Source: Lentisphaeria bacterium
GTDB lineage: Bacteria; Verrucomicrobiota; Lentisphaeria; Victivallales; Victivallaceae
Direction of reading: 5' to 3'
NCBI GenBank assembly: GCA_017457065.1
Contig: JAFTIE010000121.1
Span: 1 to 52,685, forward strand
Length of the DNA stretch: 52,685 bases
This document shows positions 29,537 to 37,089 of this stretch, in pieces. How positions within the stretch are numbered: position 1 is the first letter of the stretch; each line of letters begins with the position of its first letter. Under the pieces are notes generated by a model. The model ran no database searches. It was not told the origin of the DNA and saw only the letters and a list, made by a program, of their open reading frames with translations. The position numbers and the translations under genes are program-made.

Positions 29537-30700
29537 TCAATCCAGTTTGCAATCCTTGAGGGACATGAACTTCTTGGAGAAGAGTTCGCATCCTCCTTCC
29601 TTGATGACGCAACCGCGCTCCCAGCGCAGACCGTATCCGTCACCGGTGAAGAAGGTGTCGATCTGATAGGTCATGTTGGGTTTGAGTTTGTAGTTGCTGG
29701 TGGTTTCGATCCAGGGGGACTCAGTTTCCATGATACCGAGACCGTGGACAGGTCCGTAGAGCATGTAGTCGCCCCAGCCCTGATCGATACCCCACTGGGT
29801 GTAATCTTTGGCGATGCTGGCGGCATCGGCGCCTGCCTTCATGAGTTCAAAGGTGTACTTGTGGGCACGGAGACCGAACTCCACCAGAGCCATCTGAGCC
29901 TTGGGCAGCTTGCCGAAGTAAACGGGCAGACCGATGGAGGAGCTGTAACCGCCCACACGGGCACCGATGTTCAGCTGGATGATCTCGTTCTTTTTCAGTT
30001 TGGCGGAGGTGGGACGGCTGATACCGTTGCTGGTACGGTCGCCGCCGAAGCAGTAGAGGCTGTGACCTTCGTATTCACCGCCGTTGGCGTAGATCTCACG
30101 CTGGGCGATACCGATAGCCTGAAACTCAGTCATTCCGGGTTTGATCTCGTTGAGCATGGCCTGAACAGCCTTTTCAGCGACTTTGAAGGCTTTGCGGTGG
30201 CAGGCAAGTTCGTTTTCGCTCTTGATCCAGCGCAGTTCTTTGAAGACATCGTCAGCCTTGACCAGTTCCACACCGGGGAGCTGGGCGGCAAGAGCGTCGA
30301 GGGTGGGTTTGGTCATGACGGCAGTGCCGACCAGACCCAGTTTTTTCAGCTTTTTCCTGCCCAGAGCAGCCTTGGCGACCACGTCAAAGGTGGAAAGAGG
30401 GATACCGGGGTAGTCGGGCTCAGCGGATTCACGGTAGTTGAGCATGAGCATGACATTGGGCAGCACACTGCGGCCGCGGGCATACTTTTCACTCTCAGGA
30501 CCGATCAGCAGAATGGCGTCCCCTTCGGCGGGAACAAAGACACCGGCCTGCTCAAAGGTGGGCCAGTACTCGGAAAGGTAACGGACGTTGGCGAAGTCGG
30601 ATTCGGTTCCATGGACCAGACAGGCATCAAGACCTGCCTTTTTCATATTGGCCTGGAACTTGGCAATACGATCGAAATACTCCTGTGTCGGGATCTTCAT
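29537..30700 (-). CDS. M24 family creatinase/Xaa-Pro-peptidase-like protein lacking metal Asp ligands
   Basis: A 387-residue protein with the two-domain creatinase/prolidase plan: an N-terminal creatinase_N fold (to about 150) and a C-terminal pita-bread domain (about 160-387). In metal aminopeptidases the pattern V-x-x-D-x-G-x-x-x-x-x-x-x-x-D supplies two Asp ligands. Here it reads LNIGARVGGYSSSIG, with Asn244 and Ser255 at those places. His319 (VHGLGIMETES), a Glu at 325/327 and Glu361 (GLRWERG) are kept. The loss of both Asp with retention of His and Glu resembles creatine amidinohydrolase-type, metal-free members. The substrate is unknown: creatine-like or other amide. It lies 46 bp downstream of the deacetylase gene and is followed by a terminator. 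Confidence 0.75.
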   Translation of the reverse strand: MKIPTQEYFDRIAKFQANMKKAGLDACLVHGTESDFANVRYLSEYWPTFEQAGVFVPAEGDAILLIGPESEKYARGRSVLPNVMLMLNYRESAEPDYPGIPLSTFDVVAKAALGRKKLKKLGLVGTAVMTKPTLDALAAQLPGVELVKADDVFKELRWIKSENELACHRKAFKVAEKAVQAMLNEIKPGMTEFQAIGIAQREIYANGGEYEGHSLYCFGGDRTSNGISRPTSAKLKKNEIIQLNIGARVGGYSSSIGLPVYFGKLPKAQMALVEFGLRAHKYTFELMKAGADAASIAKDYTQWGIDQGWGDYMLYGPVHGLGIMETESPWIETTSNYKLKPNMTYQIDTFFTGDGYGLRWERGCVIKEGGCELFSKKFMSLKDCKLD

Positions 30701-30745
30701 AGTTGGTTCTCCTTTGTTTAGGGGTTGTTTATATTTTCAAGGTTA

Positions 30746-31627
30746 TCAATCAACGGTGATGTCGCCAGCCTGATAGAATTCGTAGCCCTCTTTCTGGAGC
30801 ATTTCTATCAAGCGTTCAAACTGGATGGCGGAGTATTCGCCGCAGTTCTTGATGATGAAGGGATCAGGCAGCACAGCGCCTTCGCCGGAGTGGATGAGAC
30901 CTTCGGGCATTTTTGCAAACTCCCAGGGATGGGCGTAGAAGCAGAGGAAGGGCTCAGTATTGCGTTCAGCGCAGTATTTGCTGTAGCCTTCCACATGTTT
31001 CATGACCGCTTCGGCGTTTTCCGTTCTCCACAGGGGCCACTGGTCCATATCTCTGCCGTACTGGTCCTTGGACTCCATGGAAAGGTCAGCGAAGTTGGGG
31101 ATCTCAACCAGCTTCATGTCGCCCTTTTTGGTCCAGTCGTCGGCGCTGGGATGGTAGGGAACAAGCTGCTCTTTGTAGAAGTACATGGGATAGGTGGCAT
31201 CTGCCTTGTAGTTCAATCTTTCAAGGGCGCGGACCACCTGGGTGGAGCCGAAAAGACGGGGGCAGCGGAAACTGGTGGGGTGAACTCCTGCAATATCTTC
31301 AACGATCTGAGTGCAGAGTTCGATGCGGTGCTCCACTTCCTCAGGGAGAATGGGCAGCATACCGGGGATCTCAAAGAGAGAGTCGCCGATGGTTTCGTGG
31401 AAAAGGGTGTGGCAGCCGATCTCATGACCGGCATTTTTCACCATCTTCACCATGTCGGGGTTCTTCTGAGCGGAGTCCGCAGTGAAGAAGAAGGTGGCGG
31501 TAACGCCCCGGCGGTCAAGGATCTCAAGGATCTTGGGGGTGCCGATACGGAACCCGTCATAGAAACTGGTCCAGCTGCCGATATCGGTTTCCATATCGAA
31601 ACCGAGAACTGTACGGATTTTAGACAT
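30746..31627 (-). CDS. Polysaccharide deacetylase (NodB/PuuE type)
   Basis: A 293-residue cytosolic protein, with no signal peptide. The NodB fold starts with VLGFDMETDIG, whose Asp is motif 1 (metal). GVTATFFFTADS, then MVKNAGHEIGCHTLFHE with the H-x3-H metal ligands, is motif 2, and TSFRCPRLFGS is motif 3 (R-x-P). The last part, AVMKHVEGYSKYCAE, CFYAHPWEF, is motif 4-5. The length and architecture resemble PuuE-like allantoinases and other amide hydrolases rather than peptidoglycan enzymes, so the true substrate is uncertain. It lies directly upstream of the M24 gene (46-bp gap) and both may act on the same nitrogen compound. The ribosome site ACAGGAG is strong. Confidence 0.8.
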   Translation of the reverse strand: MSKIRTVLGFDMETDIGSWTSFYDGFRIGTPKILEILDRRGVTATFFFTADSAQKNPDMVKMVKNAGHEIGCHTLFHETIGDSLFEIPGMLPILPEEVEHRIELCTQIVEDIAGVHPTSFRCPRLFGSTQVVRALERLNYKADATYPMYFYKEQLVPYHPSADDWTKKGDMKLVEIPNFADLSMESKDQYGRDMDQWPLWRTENAEAVMKHVEGYSKYCAERNTEPFLCFYAHPWEFAKMPEGLIHSGEGAVLPDPFIIKNCGEYSAIQFERLIEMLQKEGYEFYQAGDITVD

Positions 31628-31965
31628 TTTTACATACTCCTGTTATATGAAATCTTTATAGGAAATAGAAATTCAAAAAAGTGTTGCCTCTGACAACAAC
31701 TGCAAAGAAGGAGCGCTTCAAGGCAAAAAAGAGAAAGTGCGCTTCTTCCTTCATCGGGGCAGAAGAAAAAGCCGCTTCAAGTCCCGGCAGGGATATAGTT
31801 CAGTGAGAGCATCCACTTGCGGCTGTGCCCCACATCAAAGTTTCTTTTTTTCTCAGGATCCATAAGACCAAAAATGTTTTTCTGCTTCGTTTTACGGTTT
31901 ACCTGTAAGATAACACCGTTTTGTGCAAATTGCAAATCCAAAAGAGACTTTTTGCTAAAGTTCCC

Positions 31966-31993
31966 TTGATTTTTGCCCGGAACCGCTTATCTT
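31966..31993 (+). promoter_or_regulatory. Candidate promoter of the Hsp20 pair (in gap 31628-32044)
   Basis: TTGATT (31966-31971), 16 bp, TATCTT (31988-31993), 50 bp before the first hsp20 start. No CIRCE inverted repeat and no clear sigma-32 box are visible. The rest of the 417-bp gap shows no gene except a doubtful 28-codon reading frame on the minus strand (31777-31863). Confidence 0.45.
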
Positions 31994-32044
31994 GATTGTT
32001 GCGGTACGGAATCAGCCGCCGCAAAAAAAAGAGGAGGATCTTTT

Positions 32045-32515
32045 ATGAATCTGCTTGCCAGAAGGGAGAACGAGTTCCCTGTGGAACTGGAACACACCTT
32101 TCCCGGTGTGGAAGAGTTTTTCCGGAGCATCTTCGGGAGCCCCGATCCCGAACTGCTCCGCCGTCACCATCCCTGGGGACCTGTCCACGATCTGAAGGTG
32201 GGAGAAAAAGAGGTGACGCTCCTTTTCGCCTGCCCCGGACACAAGGCGGAAGACTTTGACGTGGAGATCACCGGCAATCTCATCAGCGTCAAGACCTGCT
32301 GTCACTGCGAAGATGAACATGCAGGGGAAAAACACAACTACATGTTCAAAGAGCGTTCCTGCATGAGCTTTGAAGAGTCGCTCCACCTGCCGGTGAAGGT
32401 CATAGGCGCCGAAGCGAAGGCTTCTTACGAACACGGGATCCTGCAGGTCACGATCCCCCGGGAGCTGAAAAAGGAGTCTCAGCCCCGCACCATCAAAGTC
32501 ACCTGCGGAAAATAA
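32045..32515 (+). CDS. Hsp20 / alpha-crystallin family small heat-shock protein
   Basis: A 156-residue small chaperone. The alpha-crystallin domain lies at about 50-145: VHDLKVGEKEVTLLFACPG, then FDVEITGNLISVKTCC, then FEESLHLPVKVIGAEAKASY and GILQVTIPR with the A-x-x-x-n-G-v-L-like ending. A short N-terminal arm (1-45) precedes it, and a C-terminal tail follows. It holds unfolded proteins in a refoldable state in the cytosol. It is unusually Cys/His-rich (CCHCEDEH at about 98-105), which could bind metal or respond to oxidation. I chose the ATG at 32045, with GAGGAGG 8 nt upstream, rather than the longer open frame. The second hsp20 starts 35 bp downstream. Confidence 0.88.
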   Translation: MNLLARRENEFPVELEHTFPGVEEFFRSIFGSPDPELLRRHHPWGPVHDLKVGEKEVTLLFACPGHKAEDFDVEITGNLISVKTCCHCEDEHAGEKHNYMFKERSCMSFEESLHLPVKVIGAEAKASYEHGILQVTIPRELKKESQPRTIKVTCGK

Positions 32516-32550
32516 ACTTCACCGCACCAAGCAGAAAGGAGCTGTTTCTT

Positions 32551-32892
32551 ATGAAAGACAAGGAAAAAACTGAAAAACATGCCACCCCCGAATATGTGAC
32601 TCTCCGTCCCCCTGCCGACGTGGAGGACACCCCTTCCGGTGTCGAGATCGCTTTTGAAATGCCCGGAGTCAAGACTTCAGACATCCAGATCGAAGCCGGC
32701 AACGGCATGTTGAAGATCGAAGGCAAAAGCACACTCCAGCGCCGGGGGCTCCCCGTAGTCTTCAAACGTTCCTTCTACATTTCCGACGCCGTGGACATTG
32801 GAAAGATCTCAGCCTGCGCCAAAGACGGTGTACTGACTCTTTCACTGCCCAAGGCTGAACACGCCATCCCCCGCAAGATCACCGTCAGCTGA
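32551..32892 (+). CDS. Hsp20 / alpha-crystallin family small heat-shock protein
   Basis: A 113-residue protein, essentially an alpha-crystallin domain alone. PSGVEIAFEMPGVKTSDI, then GNGMLKIEGKSTLQRRGL, FKRSFYISDAVDIGKISACA and DGVLTLSLPKAE give the family pattern (A-x-x-K-D-G-V-L-T-L). There is almost no N-terminal arm, so large oligomers may need the upstream partner at 32045-32515. The ribosome site AAAGGAG lies 9 nt upstream. It shares a transcript with the upstream hsp20 and is closed by the strong terminator at 32905-32949, which also serves the convergent paaK gene. Confidence 0.9.
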   Translation: MKDKEKTEKHATPEYVTLRPPADVEDTPSGVEIAFEMPGVKTSDIQIEAGNGMLKIEGKSTLQRRGLPVVFKRSFYISDAVDIGKISACAKDGVLTLSLPKAEHAIPRKITVS

Positions 32893-32904
32893 TCTGACAC
32901 CACA

Positions 32905-32949
32905 AAAAAGGAACTGCCTTTTCCCTTTTCAGGGGGGCAGTTCCTTTTT
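32905..32949. terminator. Bidirectional terminator (14-bp perfect stem)
   Basis: AAAAAGGAACTGCC (32905-32918) pairs perfectly with GGCAGTTCCTTTTT (32936-32949), lying between the convergent hsp20 and phenylacetate-CoA ligase genes, with T-runs in both directions. Confidence 0.9.
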
Positions 32950-32966
32950 GACTCTGAAGCGGAAGA

Positions 32967-34277
32967 TCAGTCGCGGACGCGGTTGTCGATGACCCGTTTG
33001 GCTTTGCCTTCGCTTCTGGGGATGGATCCGGGAGCGACCAGGGTGAGAGCCATACGGATACCGGTGACGGACTCCACCATGGCAGAGACCTGGCGGCGGA
33101 AGGGCTCCTGATTGTCGCCCAGTTCGTTGAATTTTTCCTGAGACAGTTCAACTTCAACAGACACATTGTCCATACCCTTTTCGTTGGAAAGGGTGATCAT
33201 GTAGTTGGGGGTGGTTCCCGGAACGTTCAGCAGAGCGGCTTCGATCTGAGAGGGGAAGACGTTGACGCCGCGGATGATGAACATATCATCGCTGCGTGAA
33301 GAGATGCGGTCGATACGGCGGATGGTTCTGCCGCAGGCGCACCGTCCGGGGATGATCCGGGTCAGGTCGCGGGTCCGGTAGCGGATCATAGGCATGGCGT
33401 ATTTGCTCAATGTGGTGAGCACCAGTTCACCGAATTCGCCGTCGGGGAGGACCTTGCCGGTGTCGGGGTCGATGATCTCAGGATAGAAATGATCCTCATA
33501 AATATGCAGACCGTCATGGCAGGGACATTCGATAGCCACACCGGGACCGATGATCTCGGAAAGTCCGTAGATATCAAATGCTTCGATACCGGCGTTTTCT
33601 TCCACATACTTGCGCATGCCTGCGGTCCAGGGTTCGGCGCCGAAAATACCGGCACGGATGGGGAGTTCACGCAAGTCGATGCCGGTCTTGGCGGCTTCGT
33701 CGATAAGGTGGATGAAGTAAGAAGGGGTACAGCAGATGGCGTTGACGCCGAAGTCACGCATGAGCATGATCTGACGGCGGGTGTTGCCGCCGGAGGTGGG
33801 AACCACAGTTGCTCCCAGATCCTCGGCACCGTAATGGGCGCCCAGACCGCCGGTGAAGAGTCCGTAACCGTAGGAGACCTGAACGATGTCAGAGTTGGAA
33901 AGTCCGCAGTTTGCCATGGCACGGTGGACAACTTCGGTCCAGACCTTGAGGTCCTCTTTGGTGTAGGCGACGACGATGGGTTTGCCGGTGGTTCCGCTTG
34001 AAGCGTGGAGACGGACCACTTCGGACTGGGGCACAGCCAGCAGACCGAAGGGATAGGTGTCACGCAGATCCTGCTTGACCATGAAGGGGAGCTTGGAAAC
34101 ATCGTCAAGAGTCTTGATGGAATCGGGGGTGAGATTGTACTTTCTCATGCGGTTGCGGTAGAACTCCACATTGTTGAAAGCGTGGCGGATGATTTTTTTC
34201 ATCCGTTCCAGCTGCATGACTTCAAGATGATCGCCGTCGATGAAGTCCATAGCATAGAGATTTGATTTTTTGTCCAT
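32967..34277 (-). CDS. paaK: Phenylacetate-CoA ligase-type AMP-forming enzyme
   Basis: A 436-residue acyl-CoA ligase of the PaaK type. LHASSGTTGKPIVVAYT is the AMP-binding P-loop, FDIYGLSEIIGPGVAIEC the A5-type motif, and MPMIRYRTRDLTRIIPGRCACGR the A8-like region typical of PaaK with its C-terminal Cys. It would activate phenylacetate or another aryl acid to its CoA thioester via an acyl-AMP. The length matches the family (430-440). I chose the ATG at 34277 (AAGG 10 nt upstream); a longer frame upstream adds a non-homologous stretch. No other phenylacetate genes are nearby; anaerobes often carry such single ligases for aromatic amino-acid fermentation products. It lies 22 bp after the phosphodiesterase gene. 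Confidence 0.9.
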   Translation of the reverse strand: MDKKSNLYAMDFIDGDHLEVMQLERMKKIIRHAFNNVEFYRNRMRKYNLTPDSIKTLDDVSKLPFMVKQDLRDTYPFGLLAVPQSEVVRLHASSGTTGKPIVVAYTKEDLKVWTEVVHRAMANCGLSNSDIVQVSYGYGLFTGGLGAHYGAEDLGATVVPTSGGNTRRQIMLMRDFGVNAICCTPSYFIHLIDEAAKTGIDLRELPIRAGIFGAEPWTAGMRKYVEENAGIEAFDIYGLSEIIGPGVAIECPCHDGLHIYEDHFYPEIIDPDTGKVLPDGEFGELVLTTLSKYAMPMIRYRTRDLTRIIPGRCACGRTIRRIDRISSRSDDMFIIRGVNVFPSQIEAALLNVPGTTPNYMITLSNEKGMDNVSVEVELSQEKFNELGDNQEPFRRQVSAMVESVTGIRMALTLVAPGSIPRSEGKAKRVIDNRVRD

Positions 34278-34299
34278 TGTATGTAAACCTTTATGATAA

Positions 34300-35031
34300 T
34301 TATTTGAACATTTCCTGAAGCCAGGCGGCACGGTTGCTGGTGATGGCATCCACCTTGAGATCAAGGAATTTTCTCGCCACTTCGGGGATATCCACGGTCC
34401 AGACGGCAAAAGAGAAGCCTGCGGCACGGACCTTTGCCACATACTCTTCGTCGATATTATCTGCACAATAGATATCCACACCGTCGGCGTGGCAATTTTG
34501 CAGTCTTTCGATGACCTCTTCTGCGGGGGCAACGGGTCTGCCGCCCACCAGAAGCAGAGCTTTGCGCTCGGGGGCAAGCTCCTTGTAGAACTTCACCACA
34601 GCATCGTCAAAGCAGATCATGACGAACTGCTCTTTGGGGATCCCGCAACTGTCAACGATCCGGATCAGTTCAGGTGCCATGTTAAGGTCGCCTTTTTTGA
34701 TCTCCACATAGTATTCCCGTCCGGGTCCCAGATAGGGGAGCGTATCGGTGAAAAGGGGGATACGGGCACCGGCGTAACCGGCTTTGCCGTTGGAAACATC
34801 GATGCACTGCAACCCTGCGTAGGAGCTTTCGGAAACACTTGCCTTGATAAAGTTGCCGGAGACTCTCCCCGTATCGCCGTCATGGTTGCAGACCACTTTG
34901 CCGTCATTGGTAAAGTAGATGTCGCACTCCATGCCGTCAGTTTTCTTTTCCTGAGAGAGCCGGAAGGCGGGCACAGTGTTTTCCGGAGCGTCGTAAGACT
35001 CTCCGCGATGAGAGATCCATTTGGTTGCCAT
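34300..35031 (-). CDS. Glycerophosphodiester phosphodiesterase
   Basis: A 243-residue TIM-barrel phosphodiesterase of the GDPD/UgpQ family. WISHRGESYDAPENT has the catalytic His-Arg and the E-N-T signature; DGMECDIYFTNDGKVVCNHD contributes E-x-D metal ligands and the second catalytic His. FAVWTVDIPEVARKFLDL close to the C-terminus is the conserved W-T-V-D strand. It releases glycerol-3-phosphate and an alcohol from lipid head groups. It has no signal peptide, so it is cytosolic. The ribosome site AAGGAG is strong. It precedes paaK on the same strand by 22 bp. Confidence 0.92.
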   Translation of the reverse strand: MATKWISHRGESYDAPENTVPAFRLSQEKKTDGMECDIYFTNDGKVVCNHDGDTGRVSGNFIKASVSESSYAGLQCIDVSNGKAGYAGARIPLFTDTLPYLGPGREYYVEIKKGDLNMAPELIRIVDSCGIPKEQFVMICFDDAVVKFYKELAPERKALLLVGGRPVAPAEEVIERLQNCHADGVDIYCADNIDEEYVAKVRAAGFSFAVWTVDIPEVARKFLDLKVDAITSNRAAWLQEMFK

Positions 35032-35136
35032 AATAGTAAAAACTCCTTAAAATTCACACAAATTACTATAACATAGCACCGCTTTACTGTTTTTTCCACC
35101 GTTTTACAGCAAAAAAATCATAAAGTTGCAGCTTTT

Positions 35137-37083
35137 TCAGGGGAGCTCCACTCTCTGATAAGAGCGGGGAGCCATTTTTCCTGAAAGGTTTTCAAACTTC
35201 CACTCCTGTTCATCGGGGGTGTAGTTGGCAAGGATCAGGCACCTTCCCCCTTGGGACCTTTGCCAGACGCTGTGGCAGATGGCAGGGAGGGACTCCTTAT
35301 GGATCGTCCGCAGATGCTCCTTGTGGGTGAAGATGCCGCGGACGATGAAGTCCACAGGGATCTTTGCACACTCAAGTTCCCCCGGAGTTACCATCTCAGC
35401 ACTGTAAAGCACATCACGGTTCTGATAGTAGAACCGGGCTGTGTCAAGGATATATTTGTACACTTCAGCAAACTTGGGGTCTTCGATGTGCTTCATCTGG
35501 AAGTTGCAGATCATGGGCTGCATACCCCAGGTGATATCCCGCGCCAGCTCAAGGAAGAACTGACAGGGATAGAGGGCGTTCCAATCCTGTTCGTCCTCTG
35601 CGGGGAACCGGTCTTCTGCGGGCCAGAGCTCATCCCACGGCGGAATGGCATCAGGGAGGGCATAACTGCCGAAAAGGGCGTTGGTTCCGTGGTAAATGGC
35701 GCTGAAGGCGGGCACGAACTCAGTAGGATCCCCCATGCGCTCGCTGCTGGTGGAAAAGAGCACGATCATGGAGTCAAAGAGATCCAGCCAGTTTTCCGCA
35801 CAATCCTCGGTGGAAAGGAGTTTTCCGGGATTTTCCTCCCGGATCATTTTTATCATATCACGGTAGCCGTTTATATTGTAATCCCCGCCCCCCCGGGCAT
35901 GTTTGTGTTTGGGATTGTAGCAGTTGGTTCCGGTGGTGCATCCGATCATATCCATGTAGACACCGGGGAGTCCCGCATCGCAGAGAGTCTTGACCAGATC
36001 CGCCATTTTCCGCCGGAATACGGGAGCTTCGCCGCACATATATCCCAGACGGTGGTGGTTGTAGCTGTTGAAGGCAACAGCATAGTCGGAGCCGTCACGC
36101 TTGATCTCGATCTCATCACCGCCCCCTTCGTGGTAGGAAGGTCCATCCAGATCCCAGGTGCGTCCGTTGATGTAGACCTGAGTGTAGATCCCCTTGTCAT
36201 TCATGCGCTGCACGGCGTTTTTGAAGGCCTCAACGCCTTCACGGGGGGGCCAGAAGTCGGGGTAATCGGTGTCGTAGGGGTTGTGGTGCCACCAGTACCA
36301 GTCAAGGGCGATGGGCACTTTTGAATCCTCCGCCAGACGCTCGGTAGGGGGAAAAACATAATCGATGCGCCCCCGGTTCCAGAGCCACATGGAAACATCT
36401 TTCAGAGGATTCTTTTCCCGCAGGGCGTTCTTGTACCAGATCTGTTGGCGTGCCCATTTTTTGTAGATCATGGCAGTTTCAAACCATCCGCCTTCAAATT
36501 CGGTGACACCGCAGCGGTAGGGCAGCGTGAACTCCCCTCTGCCATCAAGGGGGAGATAGTGGATGTGTCTGTAGACAAGGTTTTCTCCCTCTTTCCGCCA
36601 TTTGTAGCCTTTGTTGTAAAACCTTGAGTCCCGGCAGTCAAAGTAGATCCCTTTGCCCTTTGCGTAAACAGAGGTGCAGCGGAATGAACGGTAGCGCCCT
36701 TCAGTACGGCTTAAAGTGGATTCGTCCCACTCACCGGTCAGGTTTTTCATCACTCTGCCCTGACTCACAGGGAGCAGTATGCAGCTTTCCTCATCAAGGG
36801 GCATTTCGGCACGGGGAAAGATCACCTCTTCAATAGGGTCATTCACCCCGTCATTGCCGGAAAAAGAGATAACGCCCTGAAGTATGCCGTCGATCTCAGC
36901 GTATTCCACGGTAACGCTCAAGGAGCCTTTTTCCCATGTGCCGCCATTGGGGGCGGGGAGAAAGGAGTCCATATCCTGAGGACCGATATATTTGATTTCT
37001 TCCTCTTTTTTGCCGCTGCCGAATCCCAGTTCCCAGCTCAGCCGGGCGGGACCGACACACAGTGTTCCGTTTTCAAATTTCAT
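35137..37083 (-). CDS. DUF6259-type glycoside hydrolase-like protein
   Basis: A 648-residue protein resembling DUF6259 proteins that are common in Lentisphaerota and other gut bacteria. An N-terminal beta domain (1-230) precedes a TIM barrel like that of clan GH-D (GH36-like). VPIALDWYWWHHNPYDTDYP forms an early strand, IYTQVYINGRTWDL follows, and GLPGVYMDMIGCTTGTNCYN carries the likely Asp. A C-terminal beta domain ends LILANYTPDEQEWKFENL. There is no signal peptide, so it is probably intracellular. It probably cleaves an alpha-linked sugar, but the substrate is unknown. It lies 7 bp after the discoidin gene, on the same strand. Confidence 0.65.
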   Translation of the reverse strand: MKFENGTLCVGPARLSWELGFGSGKKEEEIKYIGPQDMDSFLPAPNGGTWEKGSLSVTVEYAEIDGILQGVISFSGNDGVNDPIEEVIFPRAEMPLDEESCILLPVSQGRVMKNLTGEWDESTLSRTEGRYRSFRCTSVYAKGKGIYFDCRDSRFYNKGYKWRKEGENLVYRHIHYLPLDGRGEFTLPYRCGVTEFEGGWFETAMIYKKWARQQIWYKNALREKNPLKDVSMWLWNRGRIDYVFPPTERLAEDSKVPIALDWYWWHHNPYDTDYPDFWPPREGVEAFKNAVQRMNDKGIYTQVYINGRTWDLDGPSYHEGGGDEIEIKRDGSDYAVAFNSYNHHRLGYMCGEAPVFRRKMADLVKTLCDAGLPGVYMDMIGCTTGTNCYNPKHKHARGGGDYNINGYRDMIKMIREENPGKLLSTEDCAENWLDLFDSMIVLFSTSSERMGDPTEFVPAFSAIYHGTNALFGSYALPDAIPPWDELWPAEDRFPAEDEQDWNALYPCQFFLELARDITWGMQPMICNFQMKHIEDPKFAEVYKYILDTARFYYQNRDVLYSAEMVTPGELECAKIPVDFIVRGIFTHKEHLRTIHKESLPAICHSVWQRSQGGRCLILANYTPDEQEWKFENLSGKMAPRSYQRVELP

Positions 37084-37089
37084 TTTATT

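Noticed and set aside
30725-31693. Long plus-strand frames opposite the deacetylase, M24 and discoidin genes (for example 30725-31693, 29744-30721, 37570-38919).
   Set aside because: They are antisense shadows in GC-rich coding DNA: biased composition, no ribosome sites, and the minus-strand genes carry clear family motifs.
31628-32044. CIRCE or sigma-32 control of the Hsp20 genes.
   Set aside because: No TTAGCACTC-N9-GAGTGCTAA and no convincing sigma-32 box; only a moderate sigma-70-like promoter is visible.
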